From Candidatus Desantisiibacteriota bacterium (GTDB lineage: Bacteria; UBA9089; CG2-30-40-21), in contig JACQYP010000085.1 in assembly GCA_016208205.1 (NCBI GenBank), forward strand, positions 1-6,707: a stretch of DNA of 6,707 bases, given 5' to 3'. The translations under genes were made by a program, and so were the position numbers. The notes beneath the pieces are model-generated. The model saw only the letters and a program-made list of their open reading frames with translations, searched no databases and had not been told where the DNA came from. Of the stretch, positions 1 through 5,875 are shown piece by piece; within the stretch, counting starts at the first letter, position 1; every line of letters begins with the position of its first letter.

Positions 1-274
1 GATTATGTTTCATACAGGACGAATTGGTGCTCTGATGCTACTGGCAAGAAATTCCTTCTCTGTTGGAGAGGTAACAGAGGCTATTGAAACCCTTACCAAG
101 GCTTGCCAATTATCTGAACGGATTGAGGATAAAGACCTTATGGCAGAGATATACCGAAAGATGTCCGAGTATTATTTAGATGCAGGAAAGAGCCAGAAAT
201 CTAAGGAGTGGGCTGAAAAGATAGAACAATTGTCAGCGGAAAAAATTGAAACAGGAAAGGAGTGGATCTATTAA
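1..274 (+). CDS. TPR-repeat protein, C-terminal part (5' end cut by window)
   Basis: The frame is open from the left edge (first whole codon at base 2) to TAA at 272-274, giving about 90 residues. The ATG at base 5 is probably internal, since only four bases precede it and the protein begins in mid-helix. The residues are helical and fit tetratricopeptide repeats: small residues at turn positions ([20 protein letters not shown], then [20 protein letters not shown]), with paired amphipathic helices of about 34 residues per unit. TPRs are protein-interaction scaffolds, so no specific partner or reaction can be named. There is no signal peptide or membrane segment in the visible part. Its stop lies one base before the pdxJ start, and its last codons carry the pdxJ ribosome binding site, so the two are probably co-transcribed and translationally coupled. 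The TPR assignment is fairly secure; the function is unknown. Confidence 0.7.
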   Translation, partial: IMFHTGRIGALMLLARNSFSVGEVTEAIETLTKACQLSERIEDKDLMAEIYRKMSEYYLDAGKSQKSKEWAEKIEQLSAEKIETGKEWIY

Positions 275-275
275 A

Positions 276-980
276 ATGCAATTAGGTGTAAATATTGATC
301 ATGTCGCAACCATAAGACAGGTAAGGGGGGGAAAAGAGCCTGACCCGGTAAAGGCTGCATTAATTGCTGAATTAGCCGGGTGTGATAGCATTGTTTGTCA
401 TCTTCGTGAGGATAAAAGGCATATTCAGGAAAGGGATGTGCGACTGCTCAGAGAATTGGTGCAAACCAAGTTAAACTTAGAGATGGCCGCCACAGATGCC
501 ATGGTAAAGTTTGCCTTAAATATTAGACCAAATCAGGTTACCTTAGTTCCAGAAAGACGGGAAGAGCTAACCACTGAGGGGGGGCTGGATGTTATCAGTC
601 AAAGGGAAAAAATCACAGCCATTGCCTCTCTTCTTCAAGAAGAAAAGATATTGGTTTCCCTTTTTATTGAGCCTGACATCGCTCAGATCAGGGCAACAGC
701 CAAAACAAATGCTTATATGATTGAGATTCATACAGGTCAATATGCAAATTCAGCTAATCCTGAGGAAGAATTAGAAAAGATTGTTGATGCTGTATCCTTC
801 GCCAGAAAGCAGGGGTTGAGGGTAGTGGCCGGCCATGGACTAACCTATCGCAATACGACACAAATAGCTGCTATTCCAGGGATAGAAGAGCTGAATATCG
901 GACACAGTATCATTTCCCATGCTCTCTTTGTAGGGCTTGATGAAGCGGTAAGGGAGATGTTGGAGATAGTGAGAGGATAA
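276..980 (+). CDS. pdxJ: Pyridoxine 5'-phosphate synthase PdxJ
   Basis: PdxJ condenses 1-deoxy-D-xylulose 5-phosphate with 3-amino-2-oxopropyl phosphate (the PdxA product) to form pyridoxine 5'-phosphate, the ring-closing step of DXP-dependent vitamin B6 synthesis in the cytosol. The protein is 234 aa, close to the family's usual 235-245, and aligns throughout with the E. coli enzyme: [16 protein letters not shown] at residues 4-19, PDP 22-24, [10 protein letters not shown] 41-50, NLEMA 67-71, [17 protein letters not shown] 90-106, EIHTG 150-154, AGHGLTY 185-191 and ELNIGHSII from 205. The family's substrate-binding and catalytic positions are kept: D8/H9, H42/R44, E69 and H187. An upstream in-frame TTG at 246 would add ten residues unlike the family. 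The ATG at 276 is preferred because homologues begin at the GVNIDH strand and AAGGAG lies at 257-262, although its 13-nt spacing is a little long. The gene is complete with no odd residues. Confidence 0.97.
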   Translation: MQLGVNIDHVATIRQVRGGKEPDPVKAALIAELAGCDSIVCHLREDKRHIQERDVRLLRELVQTKLNLEMAATDAMVKFALNIRPNQVTLVPERREELTTEGGLDVISQREKITAIASLLQEEKILVSLFIEPDIAQIRATAKTNAYMIEIHTGQYANSANPEEELEKIVDAVSFARKQGLRVVAGHGLTYRNTTQIAAIPGIEELNIGHSIISHALFVGLDEAVREMLEIVRG

Positions 981-1011
981 GGGGTGAATTATCAAATACC
1001 TGATCACCGAT
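981..1011. repeat. Degenerate copy of the GATCACC repeat
   Basis: This segment starts directly after the pdxJ stop. Bases 996-1011 (ATACCTGATCACCGAT) are identical over 16 bp to bases 3210-3225 in the larger palindrome between the transketolase genes. A decayed left arm is visible: GGTGA at 983-987 can pair with TCACC at 1004-1008, and TCA at 992-994 with TGA at 1001-1003, leaving a 4-nt bulge and a 6-nt loop. The GGAGG of the next gene follows immediately. It is read as a partial or decayed member of the same dispersed repeat family. Confidence 0.6.
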
Positions 1012-1016
1012 GGAGG
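1012..1016 (+). promoter_or_regulatory. Ribosome binding site of the nicotinate phosphoribosyltransferase gene
   Basis: GGAGG lies 10 nt upstream of ATG at 1027 and supports that start. It abuts the end of the repeat fragment at 996-1011, so folding of the repeat in RNA could affect how accessible this site is. Confidence 0.75.
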
Positions 1017-1026
1017 TTAATAAATA

Positions 1027-2205
1027 ATGAACGGTAGAGCAAAGAGTTTTTTTATTGCGTCTGAAAAGGATATTAAATCAGGCAAAACAACAGATGTGTA
1101 CTTTAAGAGAACTGTCGAGATACTGCAAAAGGCTAAATGCAACAAGCAGGTGAAGGCAGAGGTCAGGGTATCGTCCCTGCCGGAAAACTATTCATGGGCA
1201 GTACTCTCAGGCATAGAAGAGGTTATCTGCCTGCTTTCAAATCTCAATGTAAGTATTCAGGTTTTAGCAGAGGGGACAATATTTAAGGAAGAGATGCCTG
1301 TTCTGGAAATAGCTGGAAATTATTCAGAATTTGCTATACTGGAGACAGCCATCTTAGGGCTTTTGTGTCAATCGTCAGGGATTGCAACCAGAGCAGCACG
1401 GTGTCGGATTGCAGCCGGACAACGAACTCTCTTAAGCTTTGGAGCAAGGCGAATGCACCCGGTTTTGGCACCTATGATAGACAGAGCAGCGTTTATTGGT
1501 GGGTGTGATGGCGTATCCGTAATAAAGAGTGCCGAACTGTTACAAGAAAAACCACAAGGAACAATGCCCCATTCTTTAGTACTTATGTTGGGTAGTTCTG
1601 AGGAAGCCTTCAGGTTATTTAATGAGACAGAGACAGCAAAAAAGATTGTCCTGATAGATACCCTTGGAGATGAAAAGTTTGAGGCAATTAAGGCAGCACA
1701 AACCATGGGCAATAACCTTTTTGCCCTGCGGCTTGATACCCCTGATTCAAGACGGGGAAATTTTAAGAAAATCCTGGAAGAGGTACGGTGGGAACTTGAT
1801 TTAAGGGGTTTTAACCATGTGAAACTCTTTGCCAGTGGCGGATTAGATGAATACAGTATCCAGAAGTTAAACCCTGTGGCTGATGGATATGGCGTAGGTA
1901 CAGCCTTGAGCAATGCCCCGGTAATTAATTTTAGCATGGATATTGTTGAAATAGAGGGTGTTCCTATGGCTAAACGAGGTAAAATGTCTGGTTCAAAAGC
2001 TGTGTACCGATGTACTAATTGCTATCAAACAAAGGTTGTCTCCACGCAGAAGGATATTCTTCCCAGCTGTTCCTGCAATGGAAGATTGCAGCCATTACTG
2101 CTTCCAATTATGACAGATGGAAGGTTAGAAAGACAAATTCCATCTCCACAAGAGATAAGGACTTATGTGCTGAACCAGTTAGGAAATATGAAACTTGGTT
2201 TGTAA
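1027..2205 (+). CDS. pncB: Nicotinate phosphoribosyltransferase, compact type with C-terminal Cys cluster
   Basis: The enzyme joins nicotinate and PRPP to give nicotinate mononucleotide, with ATP hydrolysis, in the Preiss-Handler salvage route to NAD. The 392-aa length matches the short archaeal-type enzymes (Thermoplasma acidophilum family) and not the longer human-type ones. An N-terminal beta domain covers about residues 1-110. The alpha/beta barrel follows, with SFGARRMHP at 137-145, FIGGCDGVS near 155-164, and GTMPHS at 178-183, where H182 matches the family's phosphorylated histidine. Further motifs are VLIDTLGDE 208-216, RLDTPDSRRGN 235-245, the phosphate-binding FASGGLDE 268-275, and DGYGVGT 286-292. 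The tail carries C329-x2-C332 and C348-x-C350, a probable zinc knuckle as in the Thermoplasma enzyme. Quinolinate phosphoribosyltransferase is the relative to exclude; GTMPHS and the Cys tail argue against it. It lies 46 bp downstream of pdxJ and is probably in the same operon. Confidence 0.9.
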   Translation: MNGRAKSFFIASEKDIKSGKTTDVYFKRTVEILQKAKCNKQVKAEVRVSSLPENYSWAVLSGIEEVICLLSNLNVSIQVLAEGTIFKEEMPVLEIAGNYSEFAILETAILGLLCQSSGIATRAARCRIAAGQRTLLSFGARRMHPVLAPMIDRAAFIGGCDGVSVIKSAELLQEKPQGTMPHSLVLMLGSSEEAFRLFNETETAKKIVLIDTLGDEKFEAIKAAQTMGNNLFALRLDTPDSRRGNFKKILEEVRWELDLRGFNHVKLFASGGLDEYSIQKLNPVADGYGVGTALSNAPVINFSMDIVEIEGVPMAKRGKMSGSKAVYRCTNCYQTKVVSTQKDILPSCSCNGRLQPLLLPIMTDGRLERQIPSPQEIRTYVLNQLGNMKLGL

Positions 2206-2230
2206 ATTCAAGATGGTCTTGTCAGCCACT

Positions 2231-2256
2231 GATTCGGGACGCAAGGCGAATTTTTT
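2231..2256 (+). terminator. Weak Rho-independent terminator-like hairpin
   Basis: GATTCG (2231-2236) can pair with CGAATT (2247-2252), counting one G-T wobble, across a 10-nt loop. A run of six T at 2251-2256 overlaps the stem base. A second small hairpin (CAAGA 2209-2213, TCTTG 2217-2221) lies just upstream. The stem is short and AT-rich, so termination would be inefficient. Its place after a stop codon and before a promoter is what supports the call. Confidence 0.3.
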
Positions 2257-2278
2257 ATTAAACATACCCAATTTCTAC

Positions 2279-2307
2279 TTGCAATCTTTAATATTTTCTG
2301 ATATACT
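2279..2307 (+). promoter_or_regulatory. Sigma-70-type promoter with extended -10, for the transketolase genes
   Basis: A -35 box TTGCAA (2279-2284, 4 of 6 consensus matches) is followed by a 17-nt spacer and the -10 box TATACT (2302-2307, 5 of 6). TG at 2299-2300 is one base before the -10 box, giving an extended -10. Transcription would start near 2314, leaving a leader of about 40 nt. It lies in the only sizeable intergenic gap of the window, upstream of the split transketolase genes and possibly also driving ftsEX. Confidence 0.6.
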
Positions 2308-2344
2308 TAGAAGATTAAGGTGTAATTTGTTATGAATATTCAAA

Positions 2345-2350
2345 GGGGAG
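2345..2350 (+). promoter_or_regulatory. Ribosome binding site of the transketolase N subunit
   Basis: GGGGAG ends 5 nt before ATG at 2356. This good spacing, together with the family-typical N-terminus, fixes the start. Confidence 0.7.
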
Positions 2351-2355
2351 TATAG

Positions 2356-3168
2356 ATGGAAGATATTATTAATCTCAAGGAACGGGCAAAAGAAGTAAGA
2401 AGACTTGTTATTAATATGATTGCTGAGGCAAATTCAGGTCATCCTGGCGGCTCGCTTTCCATGACAGATATAATTACGACCCTTTATTTTTCAATCATGA
2501 ATCATTCTGCTACCAATCCAGCGTGGGAAGCAAGGGATAGATTTGTTCTTTCCAAGGGACATGCGTGTCCGGCTTTTTATGCTGTTTTATCCTTATGTGG
2601 ATATTTTCCTGCATCAGAATTAATGAAATTAAGAAAATTAGGAAGCATGCTTCAGGGACACCCTGACTCTAAGGTAACCCCTGGCGTGGATTTTTCTACG
2701 GGCTCTTTAGGACAGGGGCTATCTGCGGCTTGTGGTATGGCATTAGCTGGAAAGATTGACAAAAAGGATTATCGGGTTTATGCTATCATTGGTGATGGGG
2801 AGAGTCAGGAGGGGCAGATTTGGGAGGCAGCTATGTCTGCGTCTCATTTTAAGCTGGATAATCTTTGTGCCTTTCTGGATTGTAATAAGCTCCAGATTGA
2901 TGGTAAGGTAGAGGATATCATGAATATCGAACCTGTGGTTGATAAGTGGAAGGCTTTTGGATGGAATACGATACAGATTGATGGGCATTCGATTGAAGAG
3001 ATAATTGAGGCAGTACAGGTTGCTCATAAAACCAAGGATAAGCCAACTATGATTGTGGCAGATACGATTAAGGGGAAGTGTGTTTCCTTTATGGAGGGCA
3101 AGGTTGGTTTTCATGGGACAGCACCGAATAGAGAGCAGGAACAGCAGGCTTTGAGAGAATTGGCGTAG
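2356..3168 (+). CDS. Transketolase, N-terminal (TPP diphosphate-binding) subunit
   Basis: This is the first half of a split transketolase, which moves two-carbon ketol units between sugar phosphates in the non-oxidative pentose phosphate pathway. At 270 aa it has the usual size of such subunits. Visible motifs are SGHPGGSLS at 27-35, LSKGHA 65-70, LQGHP 99-103, STGSLGQGLS 114-123, and the thiamine diphosphate motif GDGESQEGQIWEAA (146-159) ending at N177. D147 and N177 are the expected metal ligands. IDGH 208-211 and GFHGTAPN 251-258 hold the conserved active-site histidines H211 and H253. The pyrimidine-binding half is missing here and is encoded by the next gene on the strand, so an alpha2beta2-like assembly is expected. 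Related split enzymes (for example, sugar-specific apulose-type transketolases) cannot be excluded. It is probably transcribed from the promoter at 2279-2307. Confidence 0.95.
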   Translation: MEDIINLKERAKEVRRLVINMIAEANSGHPGGSLSMTDIITTLYFSIMNHSATNPAWEARDRFVLSKGHACPAFYAVLSLCGYFPASELMKLRKLGSMLQGHPDSKVTPGVDFSTGSLGQGLSAACGMALAGKIDKKDYRVYAIIGDGESQEGQIWEAAMSASHFKLDNLCAFLDCNKLQIDGKVEDIMNIEPVVDKWKAFGWNTIQIDGHSIEEIIEAVQVAHKTKDKPTMIVADTIKGKCVSFMEGKVGFHGTAPNREQEQQALRELA

Positions 3169-3241
3169 TTCGGTAATTGGTGATCGGTGATCGGTGATCA
3201 GGTGAAGAGATACCTGATCACCGATCACCTTGAATTCTGAA
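3169..3241. repeat. 73-bp palindromic repeat element between the transketolase subunit genes
   Basis: The element begins on the first base after the TAG stop. Its core is a perfect 18-bp inverted repeat: GGTGATCGGTGATCAGGT at 3186-3203 and its exact reverse complement at 3212-3229, with an 8-nt loop (3204-3211). An outer stem pairs 3169-3178 with 3233-3241, with one bulged base and one G-T pair. The left arm holds three tandem GGTGATC heptamers (3179-3199) and the right arm two reverse-complement copies (3216-3229). There are five GATC sites in 45 bp. No T tract follows, so it is not a classic terminator. It resembles REP/MITE-like dispersed repeats, and part of it recurs at 996-1011. Confidence 0.85.
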
Positions 3242-3251
3242 CACTGATTAT

Positions 3252-3256
3252 AGGAG
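3252..3256 (+). promoter_or_regulatory. Ribosome binding site of the transketolase C subunit
   Basis: AGGAG lies 5 nt before ATG at 3262, just outside the palindrome that ends at 3241. It should therefore remain accessible even when that hairpin folds. Confidence 0.75.
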
Positions 3257-3261
3257 ATACA

Positions 3262-4233
3262 ATGGCAGAGGCAGAAATGATAGCTACAAGGGATGCTTAT
3301 GGTAATGCATTAATAAAATTGGGCAAGATTTATCCTGATCTGGTTGTGCTTGATGCAGATACATCATCCTCTACCAGAACTCAATGGTTTTCTCAGGAAT
3401 TTCCGGAAAGGTTTTTTAACCTTGGCATCTCTGAGGCAAATATGATCGGCTATGCAGCCGGGTTATCCACTTGTGGGAAAATACCGGTAGTCTCTACCTT
3501 TGCTTGCTTTTGGAGTGGAAGGGTTTATGATCAGGTAAAGCTGTCGGTGTGCTGGCCAAAATTAAATGTGAAGATTATTGTGACCCATGCCGGTGTTTCT
3601 GTAGGAGAGGATGGGGCATCACATCAGGCTATAGATGATATCAACCTGATGAGAGGATTGCCGAATATGACGGTGATTGTGCCGGCTGATGGGATAGAAA
3701 CAGAAAAAGCAGTGAGATATGCAATTGAGACCCATGGTCCCTTTTATATCAGATTGGGGCGATTAAACCTCCCACTTGTTTTTGATGATACCTATGAATT
3801 TATGTTGGGAAAAGCGTCTACCCTGAGGGAAGGGGTTGATGCAACAATTATTGCCTGTGGTTTGATGGTCAATGAGTCTATTCAGGCAGCTCAAATATTA
3901 TCCGAGCAAGGGGTTGAGGTAAAAATACTCAATGCCTCAAGCATTAAACCCATTGACAAACAAGCAATTATTCTTGCTGCAAAAGAAACCGGAGCAATTG
4001 TTACGGCTGAGGAACATTCAATTATTGGTGGGCTTGGAAGTGCTGTGGCTGAGGTATTGGCAGAACACATTCCAACACCAATGGAAAGGGTTGGGGTAAA
4101 AGATGCCTTTGGTCAATCAGGAACACCAAAGGAGTTGTTACGGGTTTTTGGATTAGATGCCGTTTCTATTGTTGAGGCAGTGATAAGGGTGCTGGGAAGG
4201 AAGATGAACCCTCACCCTGTCCCTCTCCCATAA
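3262..4233 (+). CDS. Transketolase, C-terminal (pyrimidine-binding) subunit
   Basis: This is the partner of the preceding subunit. It supplies the TPP pyrimidine-binding domain and the C-terminal domain needed for a complete transketolase active site. The 323-aa protein shows TRDAYGNAL at 9-17, NLGISEANMIGYAAGLS 53-69 with E58 as the cofactor-activating glutamate, and THAGVSVGEDGASHQAIDD (108-126) with the expected substrate-side H121. The transketolase C-terminal domain follows from about residue 185 and includes TAEEHSIIGGLGSAVAEVL and the GQSGTP loop. DXP synthase and pyruvate dehydrogenase beta are the relatives to exclude. The GEDGxSHQ pattern and the adjacent N subunit favour transketolase. 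The last eight residues (316-323, NPHPVPLP) do not belong to the family fold; they are the translation of a repeat that also contains the stop codon. The native C-terminus therefore probably ended near residue 315. Confidence 0.94.
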   Translation: MAEAEMIATRDAYGNALIKLGKIYPDLVVLDADTSSSTRTQWFSQEFPERFFNLGISEANMIGYAAGLSTCGKIPVVSTFACFWSGRVYDQVKLSVCWPKLNVKIIVTHAGVSVGEDGASHQAIDDINLMRGLPNMTVIVPADGIETEKAVRYAIETHGPFYIRLGRLNLPLVFDDTYEFMLGKASTLREGVDATIIACGLMVNESIQAAQILSEQGVEVKILNASSIKPIDKQAIILAAKETGAIVTAEEHSIIGGLGSAVAEVLAEHIPTPMERVGVKDAFGQSGTPKELLRVFGLDAVSIVEAVIRVLGRKMNPHPVPLP

Positions 4234-4242
4234 GGAGAGGGG
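4208..4242. repeat. CCCTCACCC/CCCTCTCC dispersed repeat overlapping a stop codon
   Basis: The sequence runs ACCCTCACCC, then CCCTCTCC (4221-4228), a 5-nt loop, and GGAGAGGG (4234-4241): a perfect 8-bp hairpin. The transketolase C stop codon TAA (4231-4233) lies in the loop. Repeats of this make-up, read as NPHPVPLP at protein C-termini, occur in many unrelated bacterial genomes. The outer right arm (GGGTGAGGG) expected of a full copy is absent, so this copy is partial. No T tract follows. Confidence 0.7.
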
Positions 4243-4255
4243 AAAGACGCAAAAA

Positions 4256-4260
4256 GGGAG
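4256..4260 (+). promoter_or_regulatory. Ribosome binding site that decides the ftsE start
   Basis: GGGAG lies only 3 nt before the ATG at 4264 but 9 nt before the ATG at 4270. The second spacing is the normal one, and the second ATG gives the family-typical MI start. The start at 4270 is therefore chosen. Confidence 0.65.
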
Positions 4261-4269
4261 ATAATGAAC

Positions 4270-4923
4270 ATGATTCAAATGCGGCATATCACCAAGGTGT
4301 ATAAAAAAGGGATCCATGCCTTAGAAGATATTAATGTAGAGATTGGACGGGGGGAAATGGTTTTTGTTACCGGACCATCCGGATCAGGAAAAACCACCTT
4401 TCTGAAATTAATATACGCAGAGATAATAGCTACGACAGGGTTAATTTTTGTCGGCGGGAAAAATATCAGTAGCTTGCCATTAAAAGAGGTGCCGTATCTT
4501 CGAAGACAAATTGGGGTAGTTTATCAGGATTTTAAGCTCTTATATCAAAAAACAGTGTTTGAAAATATTGCCTTTGCCTTGCAGGTTATTGGATTGCCCT
4601 CGGCAGAGGTCTATAAGCGAACCATTAAGGTGTTGAATATTGTTGAATTAACCCATAAAAAAGACGCATTTCCACACCAACTTTCTGGTGGAGAGCAACA
4701 AAGGGTAGCTATTGCCAGAGCCATTGTCAATGATCCTGCCCTTATCCTTGCGGATGAACCTACGGGTAATTTAGATACTGACCTGACTGCAAATATCATG
4801 AATTTTTTCATGGAGGCTAATCGTCAGGGGACAACTCTGGTTGTTGCTACCCATAATAAGGAAAATGCTTTGAAAATGGGGGCACATGTTATTCATCTGA
4901 ACTCTGGCAGGATAGTCAAATAG
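4270..4923 (+). CDS. ftsE: Cell division ATP-binding protein FtsE
   Basis: FtsE is the cytoplasmic ATPase of the FtsEX complex. With FtsX at the division site it does not transport a substrate but uses ATP hydrolysis to activate a periplasmic peptidoglycan hydrolase activator. The 217-aa protein (E. coli 222) has every ABC motif: Walker [10 protein letters not shown] at 35-43, Q-loop VYQDFKLL with Q86, signature LSGGEQQR 138-145, Walker [13 protein letters not shown] with D162/E163, and the H-loop at H195. The FtsE-typical [16 protein letters not shown] block (72-87) and the [11 protein letters not shown] start separate it from LolD/MacB-type ATPases, as does the ftsX gene 20 bp downstream. 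An ATG at 4264 would add two residues but is too close to GGGAG. No promoter is evident in the short gap before it, so it may be read through from the transketolase genes. Confidence 0.96.
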   Translation: MIQMRHITKVYKKGIHALEDINVEIGRGEMVFVTGPSGSGKTTFLKLIYAEIIATTGLIFVGGKNISSLPLKEVPYLRRQIGVVYQDFKLLYQKTVFENIAFALQVIGLPSAEVYKRTIKVLNIVELTHKKDAFPHQLSGGEQQRVAIARAIVNDPALILADEPTGNLDTDLTANIMNFFMEANRQGTTLVVATHNKENALKMGAHVIHLNSGRIVK

Positions 4924-4943
4924 GCTAAGGAAACAAAGGGAAT

Positions 4944-5861
4944 ATGATACAACCACAAAACTTTGGTTATTTTTGCAGGGAGGCAATGACAAACTTCAAA
5001 CGGGCAGGGACAATGACCTATGCCAGTATTGGGGTTATCACTGTTACCCTTTTTATTATGGGTATCTTTCTGTTATTGATTGTCAATCTTCGTCAGGTTC
5101 AGGATACCTTGATTAAAAAGGCATCCATTGTTGTCTACTTAAAGGATGCTTTGCCAATTGAGACCATACAGTCTATCCAGACAAATATTGGCAGGCAGGT
5201 TAATCAGGCAAGTCAAATAATATATGTCTCAAAACAAGATGCTCTGGAAGGGTTTAAGAAGGAATTGAGTGATCAGTCGGATATTCTTTCCGGAATAAAA
5301 GGGAATCCATTGCCGGCCTATTTTGAGATACGGCTGACACCCTCAATCAGGTTTTCGTGGGAAGAATTGAAAAAAATTGCCCAGGCCATAGAAAAGATGG
5401 AAGGAATAGAAGGGGTGGATTATGGTCAAAAGGCTGTTGAGGTTATTGCGACAATAACCGATGTGATGAGAATGTTTATTGTTGGAATAGGTTTTATCCT
5501 TGGACTTGCTACGCTGATTATTATTTCAAATACTATTGAGCTGGCTCTTTTTGCTCGGCAGGAAGAGATAGAAATAATGAGGTTGGTTGGTGCTACCCCA
5601 TGGTTTATTCGGTTTCCCTATCTCTTGGAAGGGATGATACATGGGTTGATAAGCGGAATATTATCTATTGGACTATTATGGCTTGTTTATCGCTTTGGTC
5701 TGGTTAAAACCCTTGCGGAAAACCCTATATTTTTATTTTTACCACAAGTGAAATTTATATCCTGGCAAGTTATGAGTATCTTGATTGTAGCCAGTGGATT
5801 TCTCGGATGTCTGGGGAGTTTGTTGTCCTTGCATTATTTTTTGAAATCTAACAGGGAATAG
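4944..5861 (+). CDS. ftsX: Cell division protein FtsX (ABC transporter-like permease)
   Basis: FtsX is the integral inner-membrane partner of FtsE. Its large extracytoplasmic loop binds the hydrolase activator and relays ATP-driven conformational change. The 305-aa protein shows the family topology: a cytoplasmic N-terminus (NFGYFCREAMTNFKRAG), TM1 at about 25-47, an extracytoplasmic domain at about 50-170 with VVYLKD and GNPLPAYFEI, then TM2 about 174-198, TM3 about 226-249 and TM4 about 274-297. The cytoplasmic loop RQEEIEIMRLVGATPWFIR (205-223) is the FtsX signature, close to the FtsE-contacting coupling helix. The N-terminus is short, unlike the longer E. coli form, and resembles the basal type. 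Weak Shine-Dalgarno candidates are TAAGGA (4926-4931, 12 nt away) and AAGGG (4936-4940, 3 nt away). The gene lies 20 bp after ftsE and 14 bp before the envC-like gene, so the three are clearly co-transcribed. Confidence 0.95.
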   Translation: MIQPQNFGYFCREAMTNFKRAGTMTYASIGVITVTLFIMGIFLLLIVNLRQVQDTLIKKASIVVYLKDALPIETIQSIQTNIGRQVNQASQIIYVSKQDALEGFKKELSDQSDILSGIKGNPLPAYFEIRLTPSIRFSWEELKKIAQAIEKMEGIEGVDYGQKAVEVIATITDVMRMFIVGIGFILGLATLIIISNTIELALFARQEEIEIMRLVGATPWFIRFPYLLEGMIHGLISGILSIGLLWLVYRFGLVKTLAENPIFLFLPQVKFISWQVMSILIVASGFLGCLGSLLSLHYFLKSNRE

Positions 5862-5875
5862 GGGAAGTAAGAGAA

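Noticed and set aside
1368..1937. 189-codon open frame on the - strand
   Set aside because: It lies wholly antisense to the nicotinate phosphoribosyltransferase, whose motifs run through this stretch. The product has no recognisable family features.
2019..2261. 80-codon open frame on the + strand overlapping the pncB 3' end
   Set aside because: It is out of frame with a well-supported gene that has the conserved Cys cluster here. It has no ribosome binding site and no family signal.
2743..3228. 161-codon open frame on the - strand
   Set aside because: It is antisense to the transketolase N subunit. Its start is the translated palindrome (ITDHRSPITE-like), a typical false frame created by this kind of repeat.
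3186..3229. Rho-independent terminator between the transketolase genes
   Set aside because: The stem is strong, but TTGAATTCTG follows in place of a T tract, and on the opposite strand no T run follows either.
3179..3229. CRISPR array or iteron-type origin from the GGTGATC heptamers
   Set aside because: The units are only 7 bp, directly tandem with no spacers, and form arms of one palindrome. No cas or replication genes are nearby.
3166..3262. Recent splitting of a fused transketolase by insertion of the palindrome (both halves are in the same frame)
   Set aside because: Split transketolases of these sizes are widespread. The C subunit has its own RBS and a family-typical N-terminus, and a shared frame has a one-in-three chance.
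4611..4992. Two short - strand open frames (66 and 73 codons)
   Set aside because: They are antisense to ftsE and the start of ftsX, where all ABC motifs are intact.
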